A DNA stretch of 64,000 bases from contig NZ_AP019791.1 of assembly GCF_007164525.1 (NCBI RefSeq), forward strand, positions 2,529,501-2,593,500, written 5' to 3'. A model generated the notes under the pieces. The model was given only the letters and a program-made list of their open reading frames with translations, did not search any database and was not told where the DNA came from. Made by a program: the position numbers and the translations under genes. Positions 55,006 to 63,982 of the stretch are shown piece by piece (position 1 is the first letter of the stretch; every line of letters begins with the position of its first letter). The stretch is from Rubrobacter xylanophilus (GTDB lineage: Bacteria > Actinomycetota > Rubrobacteria > Rubrobacterales > Rubrobacteraceae).

Positions 55006-56252
55006 CTCCCGTCACCCCGGTAGGTGGTGACCTCGTCCACCACCCGCCCCTCGGAGACCACCACGAGATGGGTGAACCGTTCGCACAGCTCGCCGGCCTT
55101 GGCGTGCCGCAGGAACACCGGGTCGCCGAGGCGCAGCTCGCCGCGGTAGCGGATCGGGGTCTGCACCTCCCCGGCCCCCTCGAGCGGCAGCAGCTCCGCA
55201 CCGGCCGGCAGGTAGGGCTGGGGCAGCTTGTCGGGATCGGCCGGCCCGGAGGCCACGTACCCGCCGCCGAGGCAGGTGTAGACATCCGGGCGGGGTCGTC
55301 GGGTGACCTCGATGGCGAACATCGCCGCCGGCGTGAACCGCGCCGCCCGCTGGTGGTCGAACAGCACCGGGGCGTAGAACGCCGAACCGACCGTGACCTC
55401 GGTCACCGACGGGTCACGGTTGGTGGTGGTGAGGCTGCCGGTGCCACCACCGTTGACGAACCTGAGCTCGATGCCCTCCGCCCGCAGCGCCGCCACCGCC
55501 GCGGCGCGCTGGCGGGCCACCGCCGGCACCGACAGCCGCTTGAGCGCCCGCACCGCGAGGTTGCGGACCCGGTGGTAGGGGGTCGCGTCGCTGACCCCGG
55601 CGATCTGGGCCTCGTAGCCCATGACCCCTTCGAGCTCGAGGTGGGGGCTGGCGCGGATGCGGCGAGCCAGCACGACGACCGCCTCCGGTCCGCGCAACGG
55701 CGAACGCAGTGCTCCCACTCGGAGCGGACCGATGGCGGTAGCGATGTCGAGGTCGAGGCACACCTTCAGCCGCTGCCCCTCAGCCCGTGCGGCGGCCTCG
55801 GCGGCGGCGACGTGGTCCTCGCAGTCCACCATGATCGTGAGCTGGTGCCGCTGCGACGCCCGGGCCGCCAGCCGGAGCGCCGCGGGGTCCACGGTAGGGT
55901 ACGCCACCAGGAGATCCTCGAAACCCTGGCTGGCCAGGTAGACGGCCTCAGCGACCGTCATGCACATCAGCCCCCGGAAGCCGTTGGTGGACAGGATGCG
56001 GCGCAGCACCGGGACACTGCGCACCGACTTGGACGCCACCCGCACCGGCAGCATCCCGGCGCGGCGGCGCACCTCGGCGATGTTGGCGTCCAACGCGTCG
56101 CGGTCGAGCAGCGCGAGCGGCAGCGGCCGGCCGGCGATCGCGTCGCGGTAGGCGGCGTAGTCCGGCTGCGAAGGGCGGCCGGACTTCCCAACCCCTGAGA
56201 GGTCCGGCGCATGGATGTGTTTCAATCCTTCATGAACGGGTTCAAATCTCAT
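54993..56252 (-). CDS. Alanine racemase/D-threonine aldolase-fold (amino acid deaminase/aldolase-like) PLP protein
   Basis: 420 residues from ATG 56252, or shorter. PLP Lys in LPVRVASKSVRSVPV, then GFRGLMCMTVAEAVYLASQ and RFVNGGGTGSLTTTNRD (phosphate-binding), and the end of the barrel at LGGGYVASGPADPD. The first 20 residues translate the degenerate CRISPR repeat (RFEPVHEGLK) plus a short join, so the native N-terminus was lost or re-created at the array border; TTG at 56228-56230 within the repeat is another possible start. The family acts on D-amino acids. Confidence 0.8.
   Translation of the reverse strand: MRFEPVHEGLKHIHAPDLSGVGKSGRPSQPDYAAYRDAIAGRPLPLALLDRDALDANIAEVRRRAGMLPVRVASKSVRSVPVLRRILSTNGFRGLMCMTVAEAVYLASQGFEDLLVAYPTVDPAALRLAARASQRHQLTIMVDCEDHVAAAEAAARAEGQRLKVCLDLDIATAIGPLRVGALRSPLRGPEAVVVLARRIRASPHLELEGVMGYEAQIAGVSDATPYHRVRNLAVRALKRLSVPAVARQRAAAVAALRAEGIELRFVNGGGTGSLTTTNRDPSVTEVTVGSAFYAPVLFDHQRAARFTPAAMFAIEVTRRPRPDVYTCLGGGYVASGPADPDKLPQPYLPAGAELLPLEGAGEVQTPIRYRGELRLGDPVFLRHAKAGELCERFTHLVVVSEGRVVDEVTTYRGDGRCFL
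56219..56248 (-). repeat. Degenerate terminal CRISPR repeat
   Basis: The 30-base unit matches the array consensus at both ends (GTTTCAATCC and TTCAAATC) but differs in the middle. It is followed by a 38-base spacer before the first perfect repeat, so it is the decayed distal repeat, as expected at the end away from the leader. It also lies inside the 5' end of the racemase-like gene. Confidence 0.8.
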
Positions 56253-56286
56253 TGCCAAAACCCATCTTTACTGATGGTTCATCCCG

Positions 56287-59200
56287 GTTTCAATCCCTCA
56301 TAGGTAGGCTCAAAACTCGTGCCCGTGCGGCCTCGTGGGCTGTGGCGACACACTGTTTCAATCCCTCATAGGTAGGCTCAAAACTCGTCGCTGCCGCGAA
56401 CCCTCCGGAGATCGCTGTGGGGTTTCAATCCCTCATAGGTAGGCTCAAAACGATGCGCTACAGGCTCGACACCACGATGGAGGACCGGTTTCAATCCCTC
56501 ATAGGTAGGCTCAAAACGTAATTCCGGAAGACATACAAGAGGATGGCTCGCAAGTTTCAATCCCTCATAGGTAGGCTCAAAACGCGGTAGAGCAGGACGA
56601 GGGTATCCCCCCGCCGCTCCACCGTTTCAATCCCTCATAGGTAGGCTCAAAACATATACCGTTGGAGCACTAAACACGATTGGGTCGAGGTTTCAATCCC
56701 TCATAGGTAGGCTCAAAACGCCGCAACTCCTCTGTCCAGATCCACGCCTACAACTCGTTTCAATCCCTCATAGGTAGGCTCAAAACTAAAGAGAGAGCAG
56801 AAAGGAGAGAGGATGGAGACGAGTTTCAATCCCTCATAGGTAGGCTCAAAACATGCACGGGATGTGGGGGCAGGATCTCCACTCCTGGGTTTCAATCCCT
56901 CATAGGTAGGCTCAAAACCGGGCGTTCGACCACCGCAGGGTGCAGAAGGCGTACGTTTCAATCCCTCATAGGTAGGCTCAAAACTTTGTCCGCGACGATG
57001 AGGGGAATATCGTCGGCGCCGTTTCAATCCCTCATAGGTAGGCTCAAAACGTGCGCTTCGCCGGCGTGGAGGTGCCGCCGGACGTGTTTCAATCCCTCAT
57101 AGGTAGGCTCAAAACCGCGCCGGCGAGCGCTCCTTCGCCCTGCACGACGGGACGTTTCAATCCCTCATAGGTAGGCTCAAAACGCGGGTGGAGGAGTACG
57201 GGGAGTGGGCGCTGGAGTTGTTTCAATCCCTCATAGGTAGGCTCAAAACATGTGATCGGCGATAGCATGGCAACCCTCATTAAAAGTTTCAATCCCTCAT
57301 AGGTAGGCTCAAAACGCCCTGCTATGAGCGCTCGTGCCACGGCTTCGTTGCTCAGTTTCAATCCCTCATAGGTAGGCTCAAAACCCGGATAGCGTGGCAA
57401 CAGACCATACCCGGCGTACTTCGTTTCAATCCCTCATAGGTAGGCTCAAAACGCGTCGGCGAGGTGGATGCGCACGACTAGAGGCCCATGTTTCAATCCC
57501 TCATAGGTAGGCTCAAAACCGCGCGGGCGCTCGACGTGGTGATCACGCCGGAGGAGTTTCAATCCCTCATAGGTAGGCTCAAAACTTGCTCTTCCCAGCT
57601 CTCGCCGCGAAAGACGGGGAGAGCTTCTCTCCGTTTCAATCCCTCATAGGTAGGCTCAAAACCGCCCGCCAAAGAGCGGCGAGAAGGTCATCCTCATGGA
57701 GTTTCAATCCCTCATAGGTAGGCTCAAAACACCGCGAGAAGGAGGGAAACGACATGAACGCGAGAAGTTTCAATCCCTCATAGGTAGGCTCAAAACTCGG
57801 GGTCAGGGACGAAGACGTACCCGTCTGGAAGGGTTTCAATCCCTCATAGGTAGGCTCAAAACGAAGCTCTTTATCATGCTGGTAGTGTAATGCACCGCAG
57901 TTTCAATCCCTCATAGGTAGGCTCAAAACTGTCAAGATAGAATTAGAAAAATCCAGGAAATTCTTGTTTCAATCCCTCATAGGTAGGCTCAAAACTCCGG
58001 AGGATAGACGAGCGCTATAAGCGCCGTCACCAGTTTCAATCCCTCATAGGTAGGCTCAAAACTCCCCGACGAGGGAGAGACCATCGACCTCTACCTGCAG
58101 TTTCAATCCCTCATAGGTAGGCTCAAAACCCGCTCGGATTCGTGCCGATTCCGTACGTGCGGTCGCACGTTTCAATCCCTCATAGGTAGGCTCAAAACCG
58201 TCTCTCCCGAGGGCGAGGGGATCCGCGTGCCCGCGGCGTTTCAATCCCTCATAGGTAGGCTCAAAACCGTCGGGGTCGCAGCGGCTTCCGGGAGTTATCG
58301 TCGTTTCAATCCCTCATAGGTAGGCTCAAAACGTCCCTCCCCGGCCCCGCAGCCGAAACCGGCAAAGTATGTTTCAATCCCTCATAGGTAGGCTCAAAAC
58401 GAGCTTCGATCTCGAGGGCCTCTTCCTCTTCGTAGGAAGTTTCAATCCCTCATAGGTAGGCTCAAAACCGATTGACCGCTCGTTATACGGCCAGTCTCCG
58501 GCGTGCGTTTCAATCCCTCATAGGTAGGCTCAAAACGCAACCCGCGCTGGCGTCTCCCTCAGCCCCTCGCGCGCGTTTCAATCCCTCATAGGTAGGCTCA
58601 AAACCGCGCCTGTGCGTCTCGCCTTTCTTCGCGTAGTAGTAGGTTTCAATCCCTCATAGGTAGGCTCAAAACTTCGTTAGACGGCATGTTTCTCCTTCCC
58701 TGACTCAATGTTTCAATCCCTCATAGGTAGGCTCAAAACAAACCCGCACCGCCCGTTCGACAGATGCGTCCATCCTGTTTCAATCCCTCATAGGTAGGCT
58801 CAAAACGCGACGCGACCGAGGAGGACATTCGACGGACGCTGGAGTTTCAATCCCTCATAGGTAGGCTCAAAACGCGTCGAAGAGGCCGGCGAGGAAGCCC
58901 GGCACCTCAGTTTCAATCCCTCATAGGTAGGCTCAAAACTCGTCTTGGATTTAAGACGGCGGGTCATCGGGGGAAGGGTTTCAATCCCTCATAGGTAGGC
59001 TCAAAACCCGCAGCCTCCCCCCGCAGCAGTAGCAGAAGAGCGGGGTTTCAATCCCTCATAGGTAGGCTCAAAACCCGTAGCCGTTGGAGTCGAAGGTCTT
59101 GAGCAGCCGCGGGTTTCAATCCCTCATAGGTAGGCTCAAAACGCGCTCCACCTTCCGCCACGCCCTGCGCGCGGAGATCGTTTCAATCCCTCATAGGTAG

Positions 59201-59812
59201 GCTCAAAACTGGTTCCGGGGATGGGCGAAGGGTTTGATCCTGGGCGAGTTTCAATCCCTCATAGGTAGGCTCAAAACGCGGAGCGAGCGCGAGACGTGGG
59301 AGGTCGCCCAGCTGTTTCAATCCCTCATAGGTAGGCTCAAAACATGCGCATCGAGAGACCCGGCTCATCGTTGCAGAAAAGTTTCAATCCCTCATAGGTA
59401 GGCTCAAAACCCTTTGAGCGCACCCTGGACGACTAGCGGACCGTTTACGTTTCAATCCCTCATAGGTAGGCTCAAAACAGGTTCGCTATCTTCGCGTTTG
59501 TTATGGCCGCATCGGGTTTCAATCCCTCATAGGTAGGCTCAAAACTCGTGAGCTCTATACCGTCAGCGGTCATCTTGGCCCGTTTCAATCCCTCATAGGT
59601 AGGCTCAAAACGTGAAGGAGGAGCAGAGGCGGCATGCGCGGCTGCTGTTTCAATCCCTCATAGGTAGGCTCAAAACGGGTTCGTAGCAACTTGGTTGCCA
59701 ATATGCTATCCTCCGTTTCAATCCCTCATAGGTAGGCTCAAAACGCGAAGCGGAAGCTCTCCCCCAACGCCAAGGCGGTGCTGTTTCAATCCCTCATAGG
59801 TAGGCTCAAAAC
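56287..59812 (-). CRISPR. CRISPR array, 53 perfect repeats, 52 spacers
   Basis: I counted 53 repeats of 30 bp, at starts 56287, 56355, 56422 and so on to 59783. On the plus strand each begins GTTTCAATCC and ends GGCTCAAAAC. I saw no variant among them. Spacers are mostly 35-40 bases; one (57586-57632) has 47. On the minus strand the repeat ends ATTGAAAC, the usual 8-base crRNA 5' handle of type I-B/III arrays, so transcription runs from the leader at 59813 toward lower coordinates. The degenerate repeat at 56219 is the 54th. It serves the neighbouring III-B module. Confidence 0.97.
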
Positions 59813-59971
59813 CCCACGCCCAAATGCCGGTTTTGCAGCTATTTTGCTGATTCCTCCTTTCTCCCGTGACTTTCTTGCTCTTAAACTTGATTATAGAGCA
59901 AAGCGCTTGGGTAAGCCAGATCTTCGTGCGTCGATCTCCGGAGTGTGATGCGCTATCGGAGGTCGACGCGA
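59813..59971 (-). promoter_or_regulatory. CRISPR leader with promoter
   Basis: 159-base AT-richer stretch between the newest repeat and the cas2 stop. On the minus strand, -35 TGGCTT (59913-59918) and -10 TATAAT (59890-59895) are 17 bp apart, so the array transcript would start near 59883, about 70 bases before the first repeat. Confidence 0.75.
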
Positions 59972-60241
59972 CTACAGGAAGCTGGTCTCCTGCTCTGGGC
60001 GGGAGGGGAGTCCGAGCTCTTCGGTGGAGAGGTATCTCGTGCTGCGGAGCAGGTAGAAGCGCACGGCGTCTTCCTCGGGGTCTATGGCCTTGCTCACCTC
60101 GTGCTTGAGCTTCTTGTACTGTGCGGGGCTGAGTTCACCTTCGAGGACGGAGTTCTGGACGTGCTCGAGGTACTTGCGGCCTATCTTGAGCACTTTGACC
60201 ACGCGCTTTACGTTGACGTCGTATACCATGATCACGTACAC
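59972..60241 (-). CDS. cas2: CRISPR-associated endonuclease Cas2
   Basis: 89 residues, GTG start behind TAGGAG. The opening YVIMVYDVNVKRVVKVLKIG has the metal Asp of the ferredoxin fold (VYDV), followed by YLEHVQNSVLEGELSPAQY. Cas2 dimers bridge two Cas1 dimers during spacer insertion. It is 6 bp after cas1. Confidence 0.95.
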   Translation of the reverse strand: MYVIMVYDVNVKRVVKVLKIGRKYLEHVQNSVLEGELSPAQYKKLKHEVSKAIDPEEDAVRFYLLRSTRYLSTEELGLPSRPEQETSFL

Positions 60242-60247
60242 GCGCTC

Positions 60248-61243
60248 CTACCACCGGCTTACGAACGGCTCGTAAGGCTCGTCACCCATCAGGTGTTTCT
60301 CGAGTTTGTAGAGCTCCATCCGTATGAGGCGCCGATAGGAGACCGGGCGACCGAGTTTCGGGTGTTTGATGGTTTCTTTCAGGCGCGCCTCGTACGCTTC
60401 GATGAACGTTTTGCGTCCGTTTTCGTTCAGGAAGACCCCTTCCGTTCCCTTCAGGAAGTGCTTTGCCTGTATCGTACCCCGGTTGAGCAGGGAGAAGATC
60501 ACCCGGTCCACGATGACGGGTTTGAAGATCTCGGCCACGTCGAGGTTGAGCGTGTAGCGGCGCTGGTTGGTGGTGTGCAGGTACCCGATGCGCGGGTCGA
60601 GGTGTGTGCGGTATATCTCGGAGAGCGCGGTGACGTAGAGCAGGCTGTTGCCGAAGGAGACGAGCGCGTTGATCCTGTTCGCCGGAGGGCGGCGGGTGCG
60701 CTTCTCGAAGCGGAAGTCTCCGCTCTTTACGATCTCGTCCCAGCAACCGTAGTACAGATCTCGGCAACCGCCCTCGAGCGCCATCAGTTCCTCCGTCGTG
60801 AGAGCCAGCGGGAGAGCCTCCTTCTTCGCCGCCAGCCCGGAGAGGGCGTCTTCCAGCTGTACGCCGCGCCGCGCGTAGTAGCCGAGCACCCGCTCCATGT
60901 TCGATATCGCCCCGCGCACGAAGGTTCGGGCCAGCTCGATGCGCTTCTCCGGATCGAGGTAGTGGGAGGCCTGCTGGAGCGTCATGTATCCCGAGGAATA
61001 CTGCTCGCGCGGCATGTACGAGCCTGACCAGTAGCCGTAGTAGTTGTAGACGTGCAGCGGGATGGCGTTCTGCGAGAGGAAGACCAGGAGCTTGGTGTTC
61101 ACCGAGATCTCGCCGAAGACGTGGATCTCACCCGTCGTCTCCACCGGCACGAATCGCCTGCCTCCGTCCGCCAGCGTGAAGCGCAGCGTGTTCTGCTGAC
61201 GTTGCAGTTCTCCGGCGTTGAAGATGTAGACCGGCTTTTTCAT
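60248..61243 (-). CDS. cas1: CRISPR-associated endonuclease Cas1
   Basis: 331 residues, start behind GAGGAGCCCGG. Catalytic residues Glu157 (LMALEGGCRDLYYG), His223 (GYLHTTNQRR) and Asp235 (TLNLDVAEIF) are all present, so spacer acquisition should work. Sequence is I-B/III-like. No cas4 or cas6 is in the window; they would have to lie elsewhere. Confidence 0.95.
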   Translation of the reverse strand: MKKPVYIFNAGELQRQQNTLRFTLADGGRRFVPVETTGEIHVFGEISVNTKLLVFLSQNAIPLHVYNYYGYWSGSYMPREQYSSGYMTLQQASHYLDPEKRIELARTFVRGAISNMERVLGYYARRGVQLEDALSGLAAKKEALPLALTTEELMALEGGCRDLYYGCWDEIVKSGDFRFEKRTRRPPANRINALVSFGNSLLYVTALSEIYRTHLDPRIGYLHTTNQRRYTLNLDVAEIFKPVIVDRVIFSLLNRGTIQAKHFLKGTEGVFLNENGRKTFIEAYEARLKETIKHPKLGRPVSYRRLIRMELYKLEKHLMGDEPYEPFVSRW

Positions 61244-61252
61244 CCGGGCTCC

Positions 61253-62380
61253 TCAGTGTAGACCACGCTCTATGTCATCGATGACGAATGTTTCGTTCTC
61301 GTAGTGGCCGAACAGACGGCGCTCATCATCCGACCAGACGTCGCATTCGTGCGTGGAGGGTGGTTTGGGATTACCCTTGAGCTGCTTGAAGTCGAGGCTC
61401 TTCAAATTCTCTCGTTTGCCGCGCACCCTCAGGCTGAGCTCGTCGAGTCGTTCGTTGAGCGTGGCGAGCCTGTCAGGAGAGAGGTTGAGCCCCCTGACCT
61501 TCTTGCGAAAGTTCGAGGAGTACCGGAGCCCCGGCAGGGGATCGAGAAGCCTCTCCAAGTACAGGCTCCACTTGCTCCTCTGCCACACGAGCTGGCCCCA
61601 CTCCGAGAGAATCGCTTTCTGCCCGTCGTCGAAGAGCAGGATCTCGGGGAGCCCACGGCATTCCTCAAGCGGAAGCTCCTCTGCCAGACCCAATCGCCTG
61701 AAGATCTGCTCGTGTTTTCGGATCAAATCCCCGGTTTCCAGACTTACCGGCAGGCGGGGGATGGTGATGAGTGAGGAGCCCGTCTCGAAGATGTAGAACA
61801 TCTCGTCTGCATGGAACATTCCGAGGGTCTGCATAAACCCCTGGATGCTCTTGAAGCCACCGGTGAGATTGAAGACGATGCGGTAACCGCTCTCCCTATA
61901 TCCTGGAAGCGTCTGCTCGCAGCGCAGGACGAGATCCGCCATGGCGTGGCGGAAGTCTTCTCGGTCCCGGGTTGTGAGGCCCCCGGGAGACCACACCTGG
62001 ACTGAGAAACCGCGGCTCTGCAGCCATTCATCTATGATCTCTCCGATACGGCGGCCGAGATAGGTGTCGCTGGTGAGCAGTATGTGCGCATCTGGCCTTC
62101 CCGGGCTGGGTTTGAGGTCGCCGCCGAAGTAGGTTATGAGGCCGTTCAGCTCAGCGCTGAGGCTCCTGATCTCATCGAGGTTCTTCGTTCCAGAGAGTAG
62201 CCGGCTGCGCTCATCTATGTGCTGGTCGAGTAGCTCCTTGTCTTGGGCAGAGAGATCTCGCTCGGTGTGGTTGGCGAGCTGATTGATTCGTGCCCGCACC
62301 TCCTGATCGACGCCGTTCGTGAGCAGACTCGTGCCACAGGTGGTGAGCACGAGCCTGTTCTTACTCTCAGCCATCTCCAT
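61253..62380 (-). CDS. CARF-RelE fusion: type III CRISPR ancillary effector (Cami1-like)
   Basis: 375 residues, ATG behind AGGAAAGAGC; overlaps cmr6 by 14 bases and is 9 bp before cas1. Residues 8-215 are a CARF domain of the APE2256/Crn1 group, with VLTTCGTSLLTNG (Ser18) and FNLTGGFKSIQG (Lys177), matching the Ser and Lys used by Crn1 ring nucleases. A 60-residue helical linker follows. Residues about 285-375 resemble the RelE mRNA interferase fold: YSSNFRKKVRGLNL, LKSLDFKQLKG and DDERRLFGHYENETFVIDDI. So binding of a cyclic oligoadenylate should switch on translation-dependent mRNA cutting. RelE assignment is by pattern only. Confidence 0.75.
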   Translation of the reverse strand: MEMAESKNRLVLTTCGTSLLTNGVDQEVRARINQLANHTERDLSAQDKELLDQHIDERSRLLSGTKNLDEIRSLSAELNGLITYFGGDLKPSPGRPDAHILLTSDTYLGRRIGEIIDEWLQSRGFSVQVWSPGGLTTRDREDFRHAMADLVLRCEQTLPGYRESGYRIVFNLTGGFKSIQGFMQTLGMFHADEMFYIFETGSSLITIPRLPVSLETGDLIRKHEQIFRRLGLAEELPLEECRGLPEILLFDDGQKAILSEWGQLVWQRSKWSLYLERLLDPLPGLRYSSNFRKKVRGLNLSPDRLATLNERLDELSLRVRGKRENLKSLDFKQLKGNPKPPSTHECDVWSDDERRLFGHYENETFVIDDIERGLH

Positions 62381-63587
62381 GCTCTTTCCTTATCCTGAGC
62401 CATCTCTTGGCGAGCTCCCGCTGTCGGGGTTTATGCTTCGGTTTGCCTTTCTTGCCCTTGGTTGCGTCTGGGTTCTTCAAAACATCGCCGTAGTGTTGTT
62501 GCATGAATTCGTTGAAGAGCTCTATGGCGTCGCGTTCGGGTTCTGATTCCAGCCGATCCATCCAGCCCTCTATGACACCCTGTTGACTGAAGGCTTCTCT
62601 TTGCTCTCGCCAGCGACCCTCAACGCTGGCACGGAAGAGCTCTGCGTAAAGCCCGGACTTGTCTCGCGTCTGCTCTTCTACCTCTCTCCTCTGGCGCTCT
62701 TCCTCCTCACGTTTTTGCTTCTCGGCCTGCTCCTTCTCGCGCGCTCTCTCGAAGCGCTCTCTGGCCTCTACGTCCTCGGCGAACCTGCCGTAACCGACGG
62801 CGGTCTTGGCTCCTGCTCCGATCCACTCGAGCGCCTCCGCGAGCCACCCCTTTACGGTCCTGCAGTCTTCGGCGTACTCGGGCTTACGCGGCAGGATGCC
62901 GAAGACGAAGCTCGCCCCCGCCTTTACGACGAGGAATGGGATCGGGTTCGGACTGTGCCAGTCGGCGGGAGGCTCATCTCCCTGATAGTACGGCACATAG
63001 TGCGGGGTCATGATATCCGCCTTGAGGGAGACCGGAGCGGTAGGGAGGGCATCGAGAAAGACGACCGAGCCCGCGTGGAACGCTCTGTCGTTTTTGCCCT
63101 CGCTTCCGAAGATGCGCTTTATTTGTGCTCTCTCCACTCCCTCGGCCCACTGCATGGCCCACGCCCTTACAGCCCCCTTGATGGAGGAGCCTGGCAGGTA
63201 GGGGGTGCCGAGAGTGTGGTGCCAGGTGAAGCCGTTCTCGACCGGGTGTTGCCGGCCCAGCCCGGTCACGAAGTCCGACTCCAGCCTGTAGTGGAGCACC
63301 TCGCCACCCTTACCCTCCACCAGACGGGCCAGGCGCATTTCGGCTGCCCTGAGCAGCTCTCTGTCGCCGCAGGGTTTTTCGGTTACGGTCTTTATCCAGT
63401 CCTGTTTGGGGTTTATGGTCTTCCTGTCTTTCCCCCGGACTATGGTGAATGCTTCGAGGCTCCAGGCTTCAAGCCCGTGTTTCTGAGGATCTTTGCACCA
63501 CTCGTTGCAGAACTTGTCGTACCAGAGACCGGCGTTGCCCCCTTCCCAGCTCAGTTTGCCCTGGGCTTCCCTGTAGAGCGGGCGCAT
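62367..63587 (-). CDS. cmr6: Type III-B CRISPR RAMP protein Cmr6
   Basis: 406 residues from the ATG (63587) that shares its A with the cmr5 stop; the frame is open to 63641. RAMP features: VTGLGRQHPVENGFTWHH, the Gly-rich LGTPYLPGSSIKGAVRAWA, VVFLDALPTAP with DIMTPHYVPYY, and AKTAVGYGRF. After about residue 275 comes a 110-residue extension, first a charged coiled coil (EKEQAEKQKREEEERQRR), then a basic tail. Cmr6 normally ends near 280-300, so the extension is unusual. Confidence 0.93.
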   Translation of the reverse strand: MRPLYREAQGKLSWEGGNAGLWYDKFCNEWCKDPQKHGLEAWSLEAFTIVRGKDRKTINPKQDWIKTVTEKPCGDRELLRAAEMRLARLVEGKGGEVLHYRLESDFVTGLGRQHPVENGFTWHHTLGTPYLPGSSIKGAVRAWAMQWAEGVERAQIKRIFGSEGKNDRAFHAGSVVFLDALPTAPVSLKADIMTPHYVPYYQGDEPPADWHSPNPIPFLVVKAGASFVFGILPRKPEYAEDCRTVKGWLAEALEWIGAGAKTAVGYGRFAEDVEARERFERAREKEQAEKQKREEEERQRREVEEQTRDKSGLYAELFRASVEGRWREQREAFSQQGVIEGWMDRLESEPERDAIELFNEFMQQHYGDVLKNPDATKGKKGKPKHKPRQRELAKRWLRIRKEHGDG

Positions 63588-63982
63588 CACTCCTCCCCCC
63601 TCTCGCCTTCGAGGAAGGCATCGGCGAACTTCTTGAGCCACGTGAGATAGGCGAGGGCCTCGGCCTGCGCGCGGAGGTAGTCGTCCTGTGAGCCCTCCGT
63701 GATGTTCTTCAGCAGATCGCCCCGCGGATAAGGGCTCTCTGCGTCGCCGCCGCAGAGCCAGCCGGAGAGGTGTTCGTAGAGCTGGAGATAGCCCTTGCGG
63801 TCTTTGCGGGACAGCGCGGTAGCCGCAGCCTGTCCGAGTCCGCCCGACAGGATGGCCGCCGGAAGGGCGCTGACGTAGCTCTTGTAGTTGCCGTACCCGT
63901 CTTTCCCTCTCTTCTGCAACTCGGTGATCTTCGCGAGCGCGTGCGCCGCCCGGCGCTGCTCCAGCGTCCTCTCTTCCGCCAT
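63587..63982 (-). CDS. cmr5: Type III-B CRISPR small subunit Cmr5
   Basis: 131 residues from MAEERTLEQRR, favoured over the ATG four codons earlier (63994) because GGAGGG lies just before it. All-helical small subunit with LEQRRAAHALAKITELQ, YKSYVSALPAAILSGGLGQA and the C-terminal YLTWLKKFADAFLEG, typical Cmr5. It lines the backbone of the Cmr complex. Upstream cmr genes lie beyond the window end. Confidence 0.93.
   Translation of the reverse strand: MAEERTLEQRRAAHALAKITELQKRGKDGYGNYKSYVSALPAAILSGGLGQAAATALSRKDRKGYLQLYEHLSGWLCGGDAESPYPRGDLLKNITEGSQDDYLRAQAEALAYLTWLKKFADAFLEGERGEE

Noticed and set aside
56378-59368. Minus-strand frames through the CRISPR array giving repeated FEPTYEGLK peptides
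   Set aside because: They are translations of the repeat itself (30 bp is a multiple of three), interrupted by random spacers; no start or ribosome site supports translation.
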